NCBI RefSeq assembly: GCF_003259335.1
Contig: NZ_QLLL01000004.1
Location: 449,689-513,688 of the forward strand
DNA: 64,000 nucleotides
DNA from: Chitinophaga skermanii
GTDB taxonomy: Bacteria; Bacteroidota; Bacteroidia; Chitinophagales; Chitinophagaceae
Reading direction: 5' to 3'
In this document: positions 26,174 through 34,606 of the stretch, piece by piece
Layout of the letters: the number at the start of each line of letters is the position of its first letter
Position numbering within the stretch: the first letter of the stretch is position 1
Translations under genes and position numbers: made by a program
The notes under the pieces: generated by a model
What the model saw: the letters and a program-made list of their open reading frames with translations, nothing else
Databases searched by the model: none
What the model was told of the DNA's origin: nothing

Positions 26174-27877
26174 ATGATGCAGAACAAGAAGTACCTCGTA
26201 CGGATAGGCATTTTAGTGCTTGCTTTTTATCTCTATAGTACAATCGTAAGTTGGTTAACACGTTATGATTACAATGGTTCAGGTGGCCTCATTTATCGAT
26301 TAATTGGTTGGGGCGTATTTTTATTTTTACTCGTTCGATTCGGGCGTAAACTTTTCAAAGGAACAACTACACAAGGACCTACCCGCAGAAACACCGATCA
26401 TGGATCAGCACATTGGGCCAGTTTTGACGATTTTTATTTAGCCAATAACCCCAATAAGGCTTCAGCCGGGTTAGTACTCGGTGTAGCAGGTTTGGTGCGA
26501 CCAAAACAAGGGCATCTAATTACAGTGGCCGGTACAGGTTCTGGTAAAGGTGCCTGCCTAATTATACCTACTTTATTGAATGAACCCACCGGTTCGTTTG
26601 TAGTAACCGATCCGAAGGGAGAGAATGCTTGCATTACCGCTCGTTCACAAGTACAATATGGGCAAAATGTGTACATCCTCGATCCTTGGGGAGAACAACA
26701 ACGCATTGGTGCGCGTCATGGTATTGAGGCCGCCGGTTTTAATCCTTTTGATTTTATCAAAATGAATGTGGAAGAACTGCGTGATAATTGCGAGCAAGTG
26801 GCCAACCTACTCGTGCCTGATCGCCCGGGTGATAAAGACCCATATTGGAATGATAGAAGCCGCACATTGATTAAAACATTGATGATGCACATTATTACAT
26901 GGTTACCACCCGATGAACATAATTTCTGGACATTGTACAAGATGCTCCGTTATTCAGCTAAAGATTGGACGGCTTTGCTGCTTGAGATGGGCGATAATCC
27001 TGCCGATGATGGTATTATTAGCATTGCATCCCAAGAATTCTTAGGTTTAGAAGAAGCGGGCGGCTCTACGATGGCTAGCATTCGATCTACGGCACAAACC
27101 GCTACTTCTATATTTGAAAGCCCGCAATTGCGCCGATCGTTAGAAACATCGGATTTTAACCCCTTTGATTTAACGGATGGGAAAACCACGGTGTATATAG
27201 TTATTCCAGAACGATACTTGGAAACCCATTCCACTTGGTTGCGCATGGTAATTGGTTTATGCCTCAGTGCTTGTAATGCCAAGCCCAATAAGCGTGTTAC
27301 CTATATGCTCGACGAATTCGCCGTGATGGGTAAAATGAAGGACGTACAAAAAGCCTTCGCCTTCGCTCGTGGCCAGAATATTGTGATGTGGTTCTTTGCA
27401 CAGAATCTTTCCCAAATCAAAGAAATTTACGGCGAAGATGGTATGAATACCTTCATTGGGAATGCAGCCCTGTTGTTGTGTTTCGGTGGTATGAAAGATC
27501 AATACACTACCCAATATTTCAGTAAAGCCTATGGTAAAACAACGGCTTCGAAGTTGGTTAGAACGCATGGCCATACTAGTAGTAGAGATTCATCTTCCAC
27601 CACCACCTCTAACAGTTGGCAAACATATGAGAAAGATTTAGTGTCGCCCGATGAAATAGAAGCAGCGAAAGAAGTGATTTTCTATATCGGGGAGGGGCAC
27701 CGTTTCGTACATAAAAAACAACCGTGGTTTAGGAACATGTTCGAAGGAATTAGCCACGATCATCCAGAACTAACAAAAGAAAATGCCAAGATCATCAAAT
27801 CGGGCAACCTACCACAAGATGGCTGGCACGAGTATTACATAAAACAAGCTGATCCAGCGCCACGCGTTTACGAATAA
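26174..27877 (+). CDS. VirD4/TraG-like type IV coupling ATPase (no relaxase nearby)
   Basis: This 567-aa protein has two N-terminal membrane helices (about residues 8-28 and 41-56) and a hexameric-type ATPase domain. Walker A is AGTGSGKG and Walker B is YMLDEFAVMG. Other family motifs are FVVTDPKGENA, FNPFD, DPYWNDRSRTLIKTL and MWFFAQNLSQIKEIYG. VirD4/TraG proteins bring DNA or protein cargo to a type IV secretion channel. Here there is no relaxase, VirB/Tra channel gene, integrase or att site within the window. It is followed at 28 bases by a coiled-coil protein and then a small membrane protein, which probably form one operon. It may be a remnant of an element or a dedicated system; see findings. 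Confidence 0.9.
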   Translation: MMQNKKYLVRIGILVLAFYLYSTIVSWLTRYDYNGSGGLIYRLIGWGVFLFLLVRFGRKLFKGTTTQGPTRRNTDHGSAHWASFDDFYLANNPNKASAGLVLGVAGLVRPKQGHLITVAGTGSGKGACLIIPTLLNEPTGSFVVTDPKGENACITARSQVQYGQNVYILDPWGEQQRIGARHGIEAAGFNPFDFIKMNVEELRDNCEQVANLLVPDRPGDKDPYWNDRSRTLIKTLMMHIITWLPPDEHNFWTLYKMLRYSAKDWTALLLEMGDNPADDGIISIASQEFLGLEEAGGSTMASIRSTAQTATSIFESPQLRRSLETSDFNPFDLTDGKTTVYIVIPERYLETHSTWLRMVIGLCLSACNAKPNKRVTYMLDEFAVMGKMKDVQKAFAFARGQNIVMWFFAQNLSQIKEIYGEDGMNTFIGNAALLLCFGGMKDQYTTQYFSKAYGKTTASKLVRTHGHTSSRDSSSTTTSNSWQTYEKDLVSPDEIEAAKEVIFYIGEGHRFVHKKQPWFRNMFEGISHDHPELTKENAKIIKSGNLPQDGWHEYYIKQADPAPRVYE

Positions 27878-27905
27878 ATTTCATCCAAGTTAAAATTATT
27901 CAAAC

Positions 27906-28706
27906 ATGACAAGAGACGAATGGATTGCCATGAATAAAGATCTTCGTCATGAAGAAGCTTCCATTCAAGGCCAGGTTAAGAAAACAGAAGACCAGTTACG
28001 CCAAGCGAAAAGCATACAGGGTAACGAAGTAAAAGTAAACGAACTTAAAGCACAGGCAAAAGAGTTGCAGGAAAAGTTAGATAGGGTACGATCTAATATG
28101 GAAAAGAATACCCAACGCTACCAAGCAGCTAACCGTTCGTTGAAAGATAAAATAGGCGATTATAAGGCAGTAGCCAAACAAGAGATAGAAGGCATAAAGA
28201 AAAACCTAAAAGACCCGGATAAGGTTATACCTGCTGCGATGGAAGCATTAGGGGCCTTATCGCCCGACCCAGAAAGGGTAAACATGCTAAAAAAGCAAGA
28301 AGTAGCTGCTATCGTAAGAAATGTGGAAGAGTTTGAGAAAAGAGAAAATAAAGAAGTGCGTAAACAAGATGAAACTAAGAAGGACAAGGAAGCGGTAAAG
28401 AAGACTGAGAAAGAGGAAAAGAAGCAGGAGAAAGACGAGCAGAAAACTGAAAAGGAAGAGATAAAAGCAGCTAAAGAAGAGAAGAAGGCTGAAATAGCGG
28501 AAAAGAAAGCGGAGAAAGCAGCGGAGCAAGATAAACGCAAAACGTTGGATGATTTACCGAAAGTAAATTATAAGGAAATGGGAGAGAGCCTCATGAGTGA
28601 AAAGGTAGAAAAGAGCAAAGAAGAGGCCGAACGTGCCATGAGATTAGAGCAAATTATGCGTGAAAAGGAATTACGCCGTGGACAAGAACGTGATCGCGAT
28701 CGTTAA
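27906..28706 (+). CDS. Lys/Glu-rich coiled-coil protein of the VirD4 cluster
   Basis: This 266-aa soluble protein is almost wholly charged helix. Residues 15-75 form a coiled coil (EASIQGQVKKTEDQLRQAK, VNELKAQAKELQEKLDRV). A short central region follows (VIPAAMEALGALSPDPERVNMLKK). Residues 140-215 are a low-complexity Lys/Glu tract, and the end is basic (RRGQERDRDR). No signal peptide or enzyme motif is seen and no family is recognised. Its position between the VirD4-like ATPase and a small membrane protein suggests an accessory or cargo-adaptor role. The long Phe/Ser-rich frame on the opposite strand is only its shadow. Confidence 0.7.
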   Translation: MTRDEWIAMNKDLRHEEASIQGQVKKTEDQLRQAKSIQGNEVKVNELKAQAKELQEKLDRVRSNMEKNTQRYQAANRSLKDKIGDYKAVAKQEIEGIKKNLKDPDKVIPAAMEALGALSPDPERVNMLKKQEVAAIVRNVEEFEKRENKEVRKQDETKKDKEAVKKTEKEEKKQEKDEQKTEKEEIKAAKEEKKAEIAEKKAEKAAEQDKRKTLDDLPKVNYKEMGESLMSEKVEKSKEEAERAMRLEQIMREKELRRGQERDRDR

Positions 28707-28736
28707 AATAGTATTCATCATTTTAATTCTTCTTAT

Positions 28737-28913
28737 ATGCCAGTCAATCGTTTAGATGCCCCAAGCTTTATCATCTTGTTATTGATCGCTATTCCAGCGA
28801 TTCTAATTTGGCAGCACCAAGCATTTCCGCTGTATATTGTTGTACTAGGTACGTTGATTTGCGGTGTATTGCTTTTCTTTTGGTTACGCAAAATTGTTCG
28901 TAGCAAACGGTAA
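28737..28913 (+). CDS. 58-aa two-helix membrane protein of the VirD4 cluster
   Basis: An ATG 30 bases after the coiled-coil gene opens a 58-codon frame: a short polar start, two membrane helices (SFIILLLIAIPAILIW and LYIVVLGTLICGVLLFFWL) and a basic tail RKIVRSKR. It ends before a strong terminator, which supports its being the last gene of a three-gene operon. No homology is recognised. It may anchor or modulate the ATPase. Confidence 0.6.
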   Translation: MPVNRLDAPSFIILLLIAIPAILIWQHQAFPLYIVVLGTLICGVLLFFWLRKIVRSKR

Positions 28914-28945
28914 TTTGCTCCCTATTAAGTACAGTCATACGTAAG

Positions 28946-28977
28946 AACGGTTACACCAATGGGTGTAACCGTTTCTT
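28946..28977. terminator. Terminator between the VirD4 cluster and the efflux operon
   Basis: A perfect 12-bp stem AACGGTTACACC (28946-28957) / GGTGTAACCGTT (28962-28973) lies between converging transcription units, with TTCTTC on the plus side. Confidence 0.8.
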
Positions 28978-29006
28978 CATTACGAAAACAAGCGAAACAG
29001 CTTAGG

Positions 29007-32000
29007 TCAAGCTTTTTCTTTTTTGCGGTATACTAAATAGAAAATCTGCGGTAATACAGTGAGCGATAGCAACATGCAAATGATTAATCCTCCCACAATC
29101 ATAATGGCTAATGGCTTCTGCACTTCAGACCCCATCCCGGTCGATAATGCCGCCGGTAATAAACCTAATGATCCCATTAAAGCAATCATTACAATTGGGC
29201 GAATGCGGCTATGTACGCCGGAGGATATGGCTTCGCGTAATGGCATCCTATGTTGCAGGTTTTCCCGGATCACGCCAATTAATACAATACCATCTATCGT
29301 GGCTACGCCAAACAAGATGATAAACCCAATGCCTGCGGAAATGCCGAATACGGTATGTGTTATCCAAAGCGATATAAATCCACCCACAAAGGCAAAAGGC
29401 AAGGTAACTGAGGAAATAAGCATGTCTTTAATGTTACCCCTAAAGTTCATATAGAGTAAGAACATGATCAGCACAAGGGAAATTGGTACAATCAGCATCA
29501 ATTGCTTGGTGGCTCTTTCTTTGCTTTCAAATTCGCCGGCCCATTCAACTTTGTTGAAGCTGGGGAGTTTTATTTTTTCGGCAACTACCTTTTGTGCTTC
29601 GGCAATGGTACTGCCCAAATCTCTTCCTTCCACACTAAAGCCAACGGCGATATACCGGCTGCCTCCTTCCCTGTAAATAAATGCAGGGCCTGTTGTGTAA
29701 CCAATCGTAGCGATCTCCTTCAAAGGTATTTTCTGGCTGCCGTCTTTGGATGGAATGAGAATGTCGCCGATTTTACTTTCATTATCGCGGTAGGCTTGGT
29801 CGAACCGTAGACGTACATCGAAGATTCTTTCATTTTCGTAGAATGAAGTAGCGGCACGACCGCCAATCGCCATTTCTACTACTGCTTGTGCATCGGCAAT
29901 ATCGATACCATACCGGGCCATCTTAGAATCGTGGAGCTTGATACGTAATTCCGGTAAGCCCATGTTTTTAAACACGTTTACGTCTTCAATGCCATGTACA
30001 TCTTTGATAACATCGGCCACTTGCGTGGCATAACGCTCCAAATCTTCAAGGTTGTCGCCAAATATTTTAATCACCGAGGAGCTTTTTACGCCTGCTACGT
30101 ATTCTTCTACGTTATCTTGAATAGGTTGACTGAACCCGAATACAATACCCGGGTAAGCCTGTAGCAGTTGGCGTATCTCGGCAATCAATTCATCTTTCTT
30201 CACTTTTCGCTGCCATTGAGATTCGGGTAGCAGTTGAATATGGAATTCGATGTTGAAGAACCCGGTTGGATCGGTACCATCGTTCGGGCGGCCTACTTGG
30301 TTTAGCACAAATTTAACTTCTTGGATTGCCCTAATCTTATCGCGGATTTCTTTGGCTATGGAAGAAGTTTCTTTGATGTTGACACTGTTCGGCAAAGTTG
30401 CCCGCACATAAATAGAACCTTCATTCAACTTCGGTAGAAATTCTGATCCATAGAAAGCAAAACGCACTACGCACAATGTAACCAACAACACAAAAACGGC
30501 AATCGTAGTGCGTTTGTAGCGTGTACTTAGCTCGTATAAACGGTAAAGATTAGAACGGAAGAACAATGATATCTTATTTTCACGTTCCACAATGTTCTTC
30601 GTGAGCAGTAATTTAGACATGGCCGGTACGTAGGTTAAACTCAGGATCAGCGATCCTAACAACGCGTACCCTAACGTAAATGCCAGCGGTGAAAACATTT
30701 TCCCTTCTACCTTTTGGAACGAGAAGATCGGTAGTAAAGCAACAATCAATATCAGCAACGCAAAGAAAATGTACGTAGCCACGCTGCTGGCACTACGTTT
30801 TATAAGGCCGAGCTTGCTCATGCTATTGAACTGTGTCATGCCCACTTGGTGAGCCTTCACGGCCATGGCCACAAACACGGTTTCTACAATCACCAAGGTG
30901 CCTTCCAGCAACAACCCAAAATCGAGTGATCCCATGGAAATTAAGTTGGCGGGTAAGCCTTGGAGGCGTAACATAATCAACGAGAACAAGAACGAAAGTG
31001 GTATCACCGACGCAACAATTAAAGTTGAACGCCAGTTGTACAAGAAGATAAATACGATCACAGAAACGAGTATAATGCCTTCTACGAGGTTTTTTGTGAC
31101 CGTGTGAACAGTTGTGTTCACTAGCTCGGTACGATCGATAAATGGCTCTATTTTCACGTCTTTCGGTAAAACGCGTTCGTTGAGTTCATTGATTTTTACT
31201 TTTAAACGGGCAATTACATCGCTGGGGTTTTCGCCGCGCAGCATTAGTACAATGCCTTGTACGAGGTCGTCGTTGTCTTGTAAACCTACTTTGCCAAGGC
31301 GTGGCTTAGCTGTTATTTCCACCTTTGCTACGTGTTTAACGAGGATAGGCACACCTTTCTTTACTTCGATGAGGATGTTTTCTATATCGTCGATTTTCTC
31401 TAGTAACCCAACGCCGCGTACAACATAGGCTTGATCGCCCCGTTCGATGACGTCGCCACCTACATTGATATTACTTTTCGAAATGGCTTCGTATACATCC
31501 AAGGGCGATAAATCGTAGTTAGCGAGTTCGGTAGGGTTGATTTTTATTTCGTAGATCTTTTCTTCCCCGCCAAAAGTTACCACGTCGGCAATACCTGGCA
31601 CAGCCACAAGTTCGCGTGTAACGAGCCATTCTTGCAAAGCGGTTAATTCCTTTACCGGGCGCTTACTTTTCAATACATACCTAAAAATTTCTCCTGTAGC
31701 ACCGGAAGGCGGTTCTATTTCGGCGGAGGCACCGGCAGGTAAATCTACTTTTTGAATACGGTTGGCGGCATATTGTTGGGCGTAGAAGTCGTTTACATCA
31801 TCGTCGAACGTAACGGTTACGACCGACAAGCCAAACAATGAAATGGATCTTACACCCGATTTCTTGGGAATTGTATTCAATTCCCGCATAATGGGCAGGG
31901 TAACGAACTTCTCAATTTCTTCCGCACTACGGCCGGGCCACTGTGTAATTACGCGGGCACGGGTATTGGTTACATCGGGGTAGGCTTCAATGGGGGTATG

Positions 32001-32105
32001 GATGTAGCACACCACGCCTGCAATAACGAGTAAACCCGTGAGGAAAAAAACCGCGATGGAGTTTTTGAGAGAAAAGGCAACGACTTTTTGTACAAATTTG
32101 TGCAT
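29007..32105 (-). CDS. CzcA/CusA-type heavy-metal RND efflux transporter
   Basis: This 1,032-aa inner membrane pump of the RND superfamily, heavy-metal branch, uses the proton gradient to drive metal ions through a tripartite complex. The N-terminal half shows PIEAYPDVTNTRARVITQWPG, GVRSISLFGLSVVTVTF and ANRIQKVDLPAGASAEI. The family's helix-4 signature reads SLDFGLLLEGTLVIVE, with an acidic triad but Glu in place of the usual second Asp. The C-terminal half has the second helix bundle with DGIVLIGVIRENL. Metal choice (zinc, cobalt, nickel or copper) cannot be settled from sequence alone. It is cotranscribed with the adaptor (10-base gap) and outer membrane gene upstream. Confidence 0.9.
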   Translation of the reverse strand: MHKFVQKVVAFSLKNSIAVFFLTGLLVIAGVVCYIHTPIEAYPDVTNTRARVITQWPGRSAEEIEKFVTLPIMRELNTIPKKSGVRSISLFGLSVVTVTFDDDVNDFYAQQYAANRIQKVDLPAGASAEIEPPSGATGEIFRYVLKSKRPVKELTALQEWLVTRELVAVPGIADVVTFGGEEKIYEIKINPTELANYDLSPLDVYEAISKSNINVGGDVIERGDQAYVVRGVGLLEKIDDIENILIEVKKGVPILVKHVAKVEITAKPRLGKVGLQDNDDLVQGIVLMLRGENPSDVIARLKVKINELNERVLPKDVKIEPFIDRTELVNTTVHTVTKNLVEGIILVSVIVFIFLYNWRSTLIVASVIPLSFLFSLIMLRLQGLPANLISMGSLDFGLLLEGTLVIVETVFVAMAVKAHQVGMTQFNSMSKLGLIKRSASSVATYIFFALLILIVALLPIFSFQKVEGKMFSPLAFTLGYALLGSLILSLTYVPAMSKLLLTKNIVERENKISLFFRSNLYRLYELSTRYKRTTIAVFVLLVTLCVVRFAFYGSEFLPKLNEGSIYVRATLPNSVNIKETSSIAKEIRDKIRAIQEVKFVLNQVGRPNDGTDPTGFFNIEFHIQLLPESQWQRKVKKDELIAEIRQLLQAYPGIVFGFSQPIQDNVEEYVAGVKSSSVIKIFGDNLEDLERYATQVADVIKDVHGIEDVNVFKNMGLPELRIKLHDSKMARYGIDIADAQAVVEMAIGGRAATSFYENERIFDVRLRFDQAYRDNESKIGDILIPSKDGSQKIPLKEIATIGYTTGPAFIYREGGSRYIAVGFSVEGRDLGSTIAEAQKVVAEKIKLPSFNKVEWAGEFESKERATKQLMLIVPISLVLIMFLLYMNFRGNIKDMLISSVTLPFAFVGGFISLWITHTVFGISAGIGFIILFGVATIDGIVLIGVIRENLQHRMPLREAISSGVHSRIRPIVMIALMGSLGLLPAALSTGMGSEVQKPLAIMIVGGLIICMLLSLTVLPQIFYLVYRKKEKA

Positions 32106-32115
32106 GTTACTCCAA

Positions 32116-33201
32116 TTAGCGTTTAATACGGTTAAAAATTAGTAACTGGTTTTTAGAGATTATTTTCTCATGCTCCGCCAAACCTTCCGACACAAACACC
32201 TGCGAACTATTTTGCGCCAAAATGGTAATTTTGCGGGCTTCGATATCGCAATCGTTTTTATATACCACTACGTAGTTTTCATTATCCGAGAAAATTAATT
32301 CCGCGGTAGGTACTGCAATGGCTGTAGTGCCTTGTGCTTTGCTTACCATAATATCGGCCAACATCCCGGGCTTCAGCTTTCTATCGGCATTCTGCATCAC
32401 GATCCGTGCTTTTAGTACTTTAGACGATTCGTCGAGGATTTGAGACATCACGGAGATGTTCCCGTGGAATACTTCACCCGGGTACGACACGGTGGTAATT
32501 TCTACGGGCATGCCTGTTTGGATATTCTCCAAATTGCTGGCATATACATTGGCCATCACCCATACTTCGTCGAGGTTGGCAATGGTGAACATGGGATCGT
32601 TACTATCGGCTTGTATTTGCATGCCGGTGGCAATATCTTTTTGGGTAATAATACCGGTGGCCGGGGCTTTTACTTGGAATACTTGTTTGGCGTTATTCGC
32701 ACTGTATAGGTTCCGGTTACTTTGTGTTTTCGCTTTTTCGGCTTGCAGAATATCTAGTTCACTTTGCGCTTCTTGTAGTTCGCGGTTCGAGGCAATACCA
32801 TCTTTAAACATGGCTTCTACGGCCTTCAGTTTTGCTGCGGCGACATTCATTTGCGATTCAATGCTTTTCAGTTCGGCATTGAGCGAGCTGTATTCCGTGC
32901 TGCTAATTTCTGCCAGTATTTGTCCTTTCGTTACTTTATCGCCTATCGCAAAGTAAGTGTTGGTAACGACCCCGCTAAAGAGGCTTTTCATGCTGATTAC
33001 CTTATCGGGATTGGCTTCCACGGTGCCGGTTAAATGGATGCTTTGGGTAACAGGTTGCTTCGTAGCTGTAACAAACTCCAAGTTCTTTTTGAAAGCTGCT
33101 TCGAGGCAATAATTGTCATCGTGTTTTTCTTCTGCCACGGAATGTGTGCAAGCCGGTAATATAACCGATGAAAGTGCTATGAATGATAGGTATTTGATCA
33201 T
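32116..33201 (-). CDS. RND efflux periplasmic adaptor (CzcB-like lipoprotein)
   Basis: This 361-aa membrane fusion protein has the lipoprotein signal LSSVILPAC, then HSVAEEKHDDNYC, a His/Asp/Cys segment that could bind metal. The lipoyl-like halves (VISMKSLFSGVVTNTYFAIGDKVTKGQILAEI and VFQVKAPATGIITQKDIATGMQI) flank an alpha-hairpin (LNAELKSIESQMNVAAAKLKAVE). Beta-barrel and membrane-proximal domains follow. It links the inner membrane pump to the TolC-like channel. It lies 12 bases after the outer membrane gene and 10 bases before the pump gene. Confidence 0.9.
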   Translation of the reverse strand: MIKYLSFIALSSVILPACTHSVAEEKHDDNYCLEAAFKKNLEFVTATKQPVTQSIHLTGTVEANPDKVISMKSLFSGVVTNTYFAIGDKVTKGQILAEISSTEYSSLNAELKSIESQMNVAAAKLKAVEAMFKDGIASNRELQEAQSELDILQAEKAKTQSNRNLYSANNAKQVFQVKAPATGIITQKDIATGMQIQADSNDPMFTIANLDEVWVMANVYASNLENIQTGMPVEITTVSYPGEVFHGNISVMSQILDESSKVLKARIVMQNADRKLKPGMLADIMVSKAQGTTAIAVPTAELIFSDNENYVVVYKNDCDIEARKITILAQNSSQVFVSEGLAEHEKIISKNQLLIFNRIKR

Positions 33202-33213
33202 GGTATTATAGAT

Positions 33214-34494
33214 TTATAGTTCGCCGCCGACGAGGTAATTGAGATTTTCTTTTTTAATGAGAATGTCTTTGATAGCACCGTAGTACTGTTCTTTGCTATC
33301 CCGGAACGACTCGTAATAATCGAGGAACTCTAATAAGCTAATATTCCGGGCCGCGAAATTCCTTCCAATGGCGCTTGTCATATCGTCCAACTTCTGCATA
33401 TAATCGGTGTCGATTGATGTATACAATTGCATGGCTTGTTGTAGATCGGTGAAGTGTTGCACCAATGAATGTTGTAATTCGTTGGCTGTATTTTGTTGGA
33501 AGAGATTACTTTTTTGTACTTCGAACTGCGCAGCGCGGATATTGCCTTTGTTGCGGTTGAAGGCGGGGATATCTACACTAAAGCCAAGGCCTACGAAATT
33601 TCTCATGGTGCTACCGGCCCTATCGAAATTGGCAATCAAGTTCACATCGGGTACGCGGTTTGCTTTTTCTATGGCGAGTTGCGCTTCATCGATTTTCACT
33701 TGTTGCTTGGCGGCGATGAGCTTTGTGTTTTGACTCGATTGTAAGAATACTTGGGCTAAATCAATAGCCCGTATATGGTTGATCGTTTGGGTATTGAACG
33801 CATCTTCCAGGATGATAAAGGAATGTGGGTTGGCGTTCATCATCGATTTGAGCGACTTCTGTAGTGCATTTAATTCCTCCCCATGCTCATTCAGTTCTCC
33901 TTTTAATGAAATCGCCAGGCCTTTTAAGCGGAATAACTCGGCCTGCGAGGTATGCCCGTTTTTAAATTGGATTTCTTGCGCTGCAAGTAGCTTGTTAACC
34001 TCTATTAATTGGATTTGATAGCTTTTACTGATTTGTTGGAGGTATTGGATTTCAAACATCGTTTGCCTGAATTCAGCCTTTAAGGCATACAATAAATCTG
34101 TGAACGCGATTTCAGCCATCTCTTTGTTACGCGTTTCTAGGGAAATATTTTTTTGTCGTTTCCTAGCGGTAAGAATAAGTTGTTCGAATTGAAATGCAAA
34201 ATTCCGATCGCGCCAGAAGTTGCCAACAACAGGTGGGATATCTTCTGTTGTGGCATTTTTATACACTTGTAGCTCATCGAGTGTAAACGTTGGATTGGGC
34301 CAAGCCTTAGCTTGCAGAATTTTTGCTTCGCCCTGCTTGATATTTAGTTTTTCGGCGAGCAAAGGAAGATTGTTGTCGAGGAATATTTTCTCTGCCGCAT
34401 TGGGCGTTAGTCGTACCGTATCGACCTTATCCTGCGCAGCCAACTTGGCATGTGCGAGTAGCAAGAGAAGCCCTGTTAAGTAGGTTTTGATCAT
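33214..34494 (-). CDS. TolC-family outer membrane efflux protein (CzcC-like)
   Basis: This 426-aa protein has a signal peptide (GLLLLLAHAKLAAQ) and two TolC-type repeats of long helices and strands (AKAWPNPTFTLDELQVYKN; KANRVPDVNLIANFDRAGS). These would form the outer membrane channel and periplasmic tunnel of the efflux complex. It is the first gene of the pump operon. Upstream lie three 11-bp phased response-regulator boxes and a -7 box TAGCTTTG on the minus strand. Confidence 0.9.
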   Translation of the reverse strand: MIKTYLTGLLLLLAHAKLAAQDKVDTVRLTPNAAEKIFLDNNLPLLAEKLNIKQGEAKILQAKAWPNPTFTLDELQVYKNATTEDIPPVVGNFWRDRNFAFQFEQLILTARKRQKNISLETRNKEMAEIAFTDLLYALKAEFRQTMFEIQYLQQISKSYQIQLIEVNKLLAAQEIQFKNGHTSQAELFRLKGLAISLKGELNEHGEELNALQKSLKSMMNANPHSFIILEDAFNTQTINHIRAIDLAQVFLQSSQNTKLIAAKQQVKIDEAQLAIEKANRVPDVNLIANFDRAGSTMRNFVGLGFSVDIPAFNRNKGNIRAAQFEVQKSNLFQQNTANELQHSLVQHFTDLQQAMQLYTSIDTDYMQKLDDMTSAIGRNFAARNISLLEFLDYYESFRDSKEQYYGAIKDILIKKENLNYLVGGEL

Positions 34495-34523
34495 CTTTAA
34501 TAAATAACATTGACGAATGTTTG

Positions 34524-34583
34524 CAAAGCTATTTATCGAAGATTAAAGGGTTTTGTAGCCTACATTAAATTCCGATTAAAGGC
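34524..34583 (-). promoter_or_regulatory. Efflux operon promoter with phased response-regulator boxes
   Basis: Read on the plus strand, ATTAAA occurs at 34542, 34564 and 34575, offsets of 22 and 11 bp, twice as GATTAAAGG. On the minus strand the nearest box ends 9 bases before TAGCTTTG (plus 34524-34531), a Bacteroidota -7 box. The promoter of the response regulator gene has the same boxes with the same 9-base gap. Confidence 0.7.
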
Positions 34584-34602
34584 CGGCTAGGCCGACCTTT
34601 TT
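34576..34602 (-). terminator. Terminator of the two-component system operon
   Basis: AAAGGCCGGC (34578-34587) pairs with GCCGACCTTT (34591-34600) around a 3-base loop, just after the histidine kinase stop. The stem overlaps one of the response-regulator boxes of the next operon. Confidence 0.65.
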
Positions 34603-34606
34603 CGGA

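Noticed and set aside
28160..28540. Phe/Ser-rich frame opposite the coiled-coil gene
   Set aside because: It is the complement of Lys/Glu codons (AAG/GAA become CTT/TTC) and has no independent support.
26174..28913. Integrated conjugative element
   Set aside because: Only the coupling ATPase is present; no relaxase, channel genes, integrase, tRNA or att repeats could be found.
30865..31428. Plus-strand frames opposite the RND pump
   Set aside because: They lie entirely inside well-conserved coding DNA on the other strand and look like no known family.
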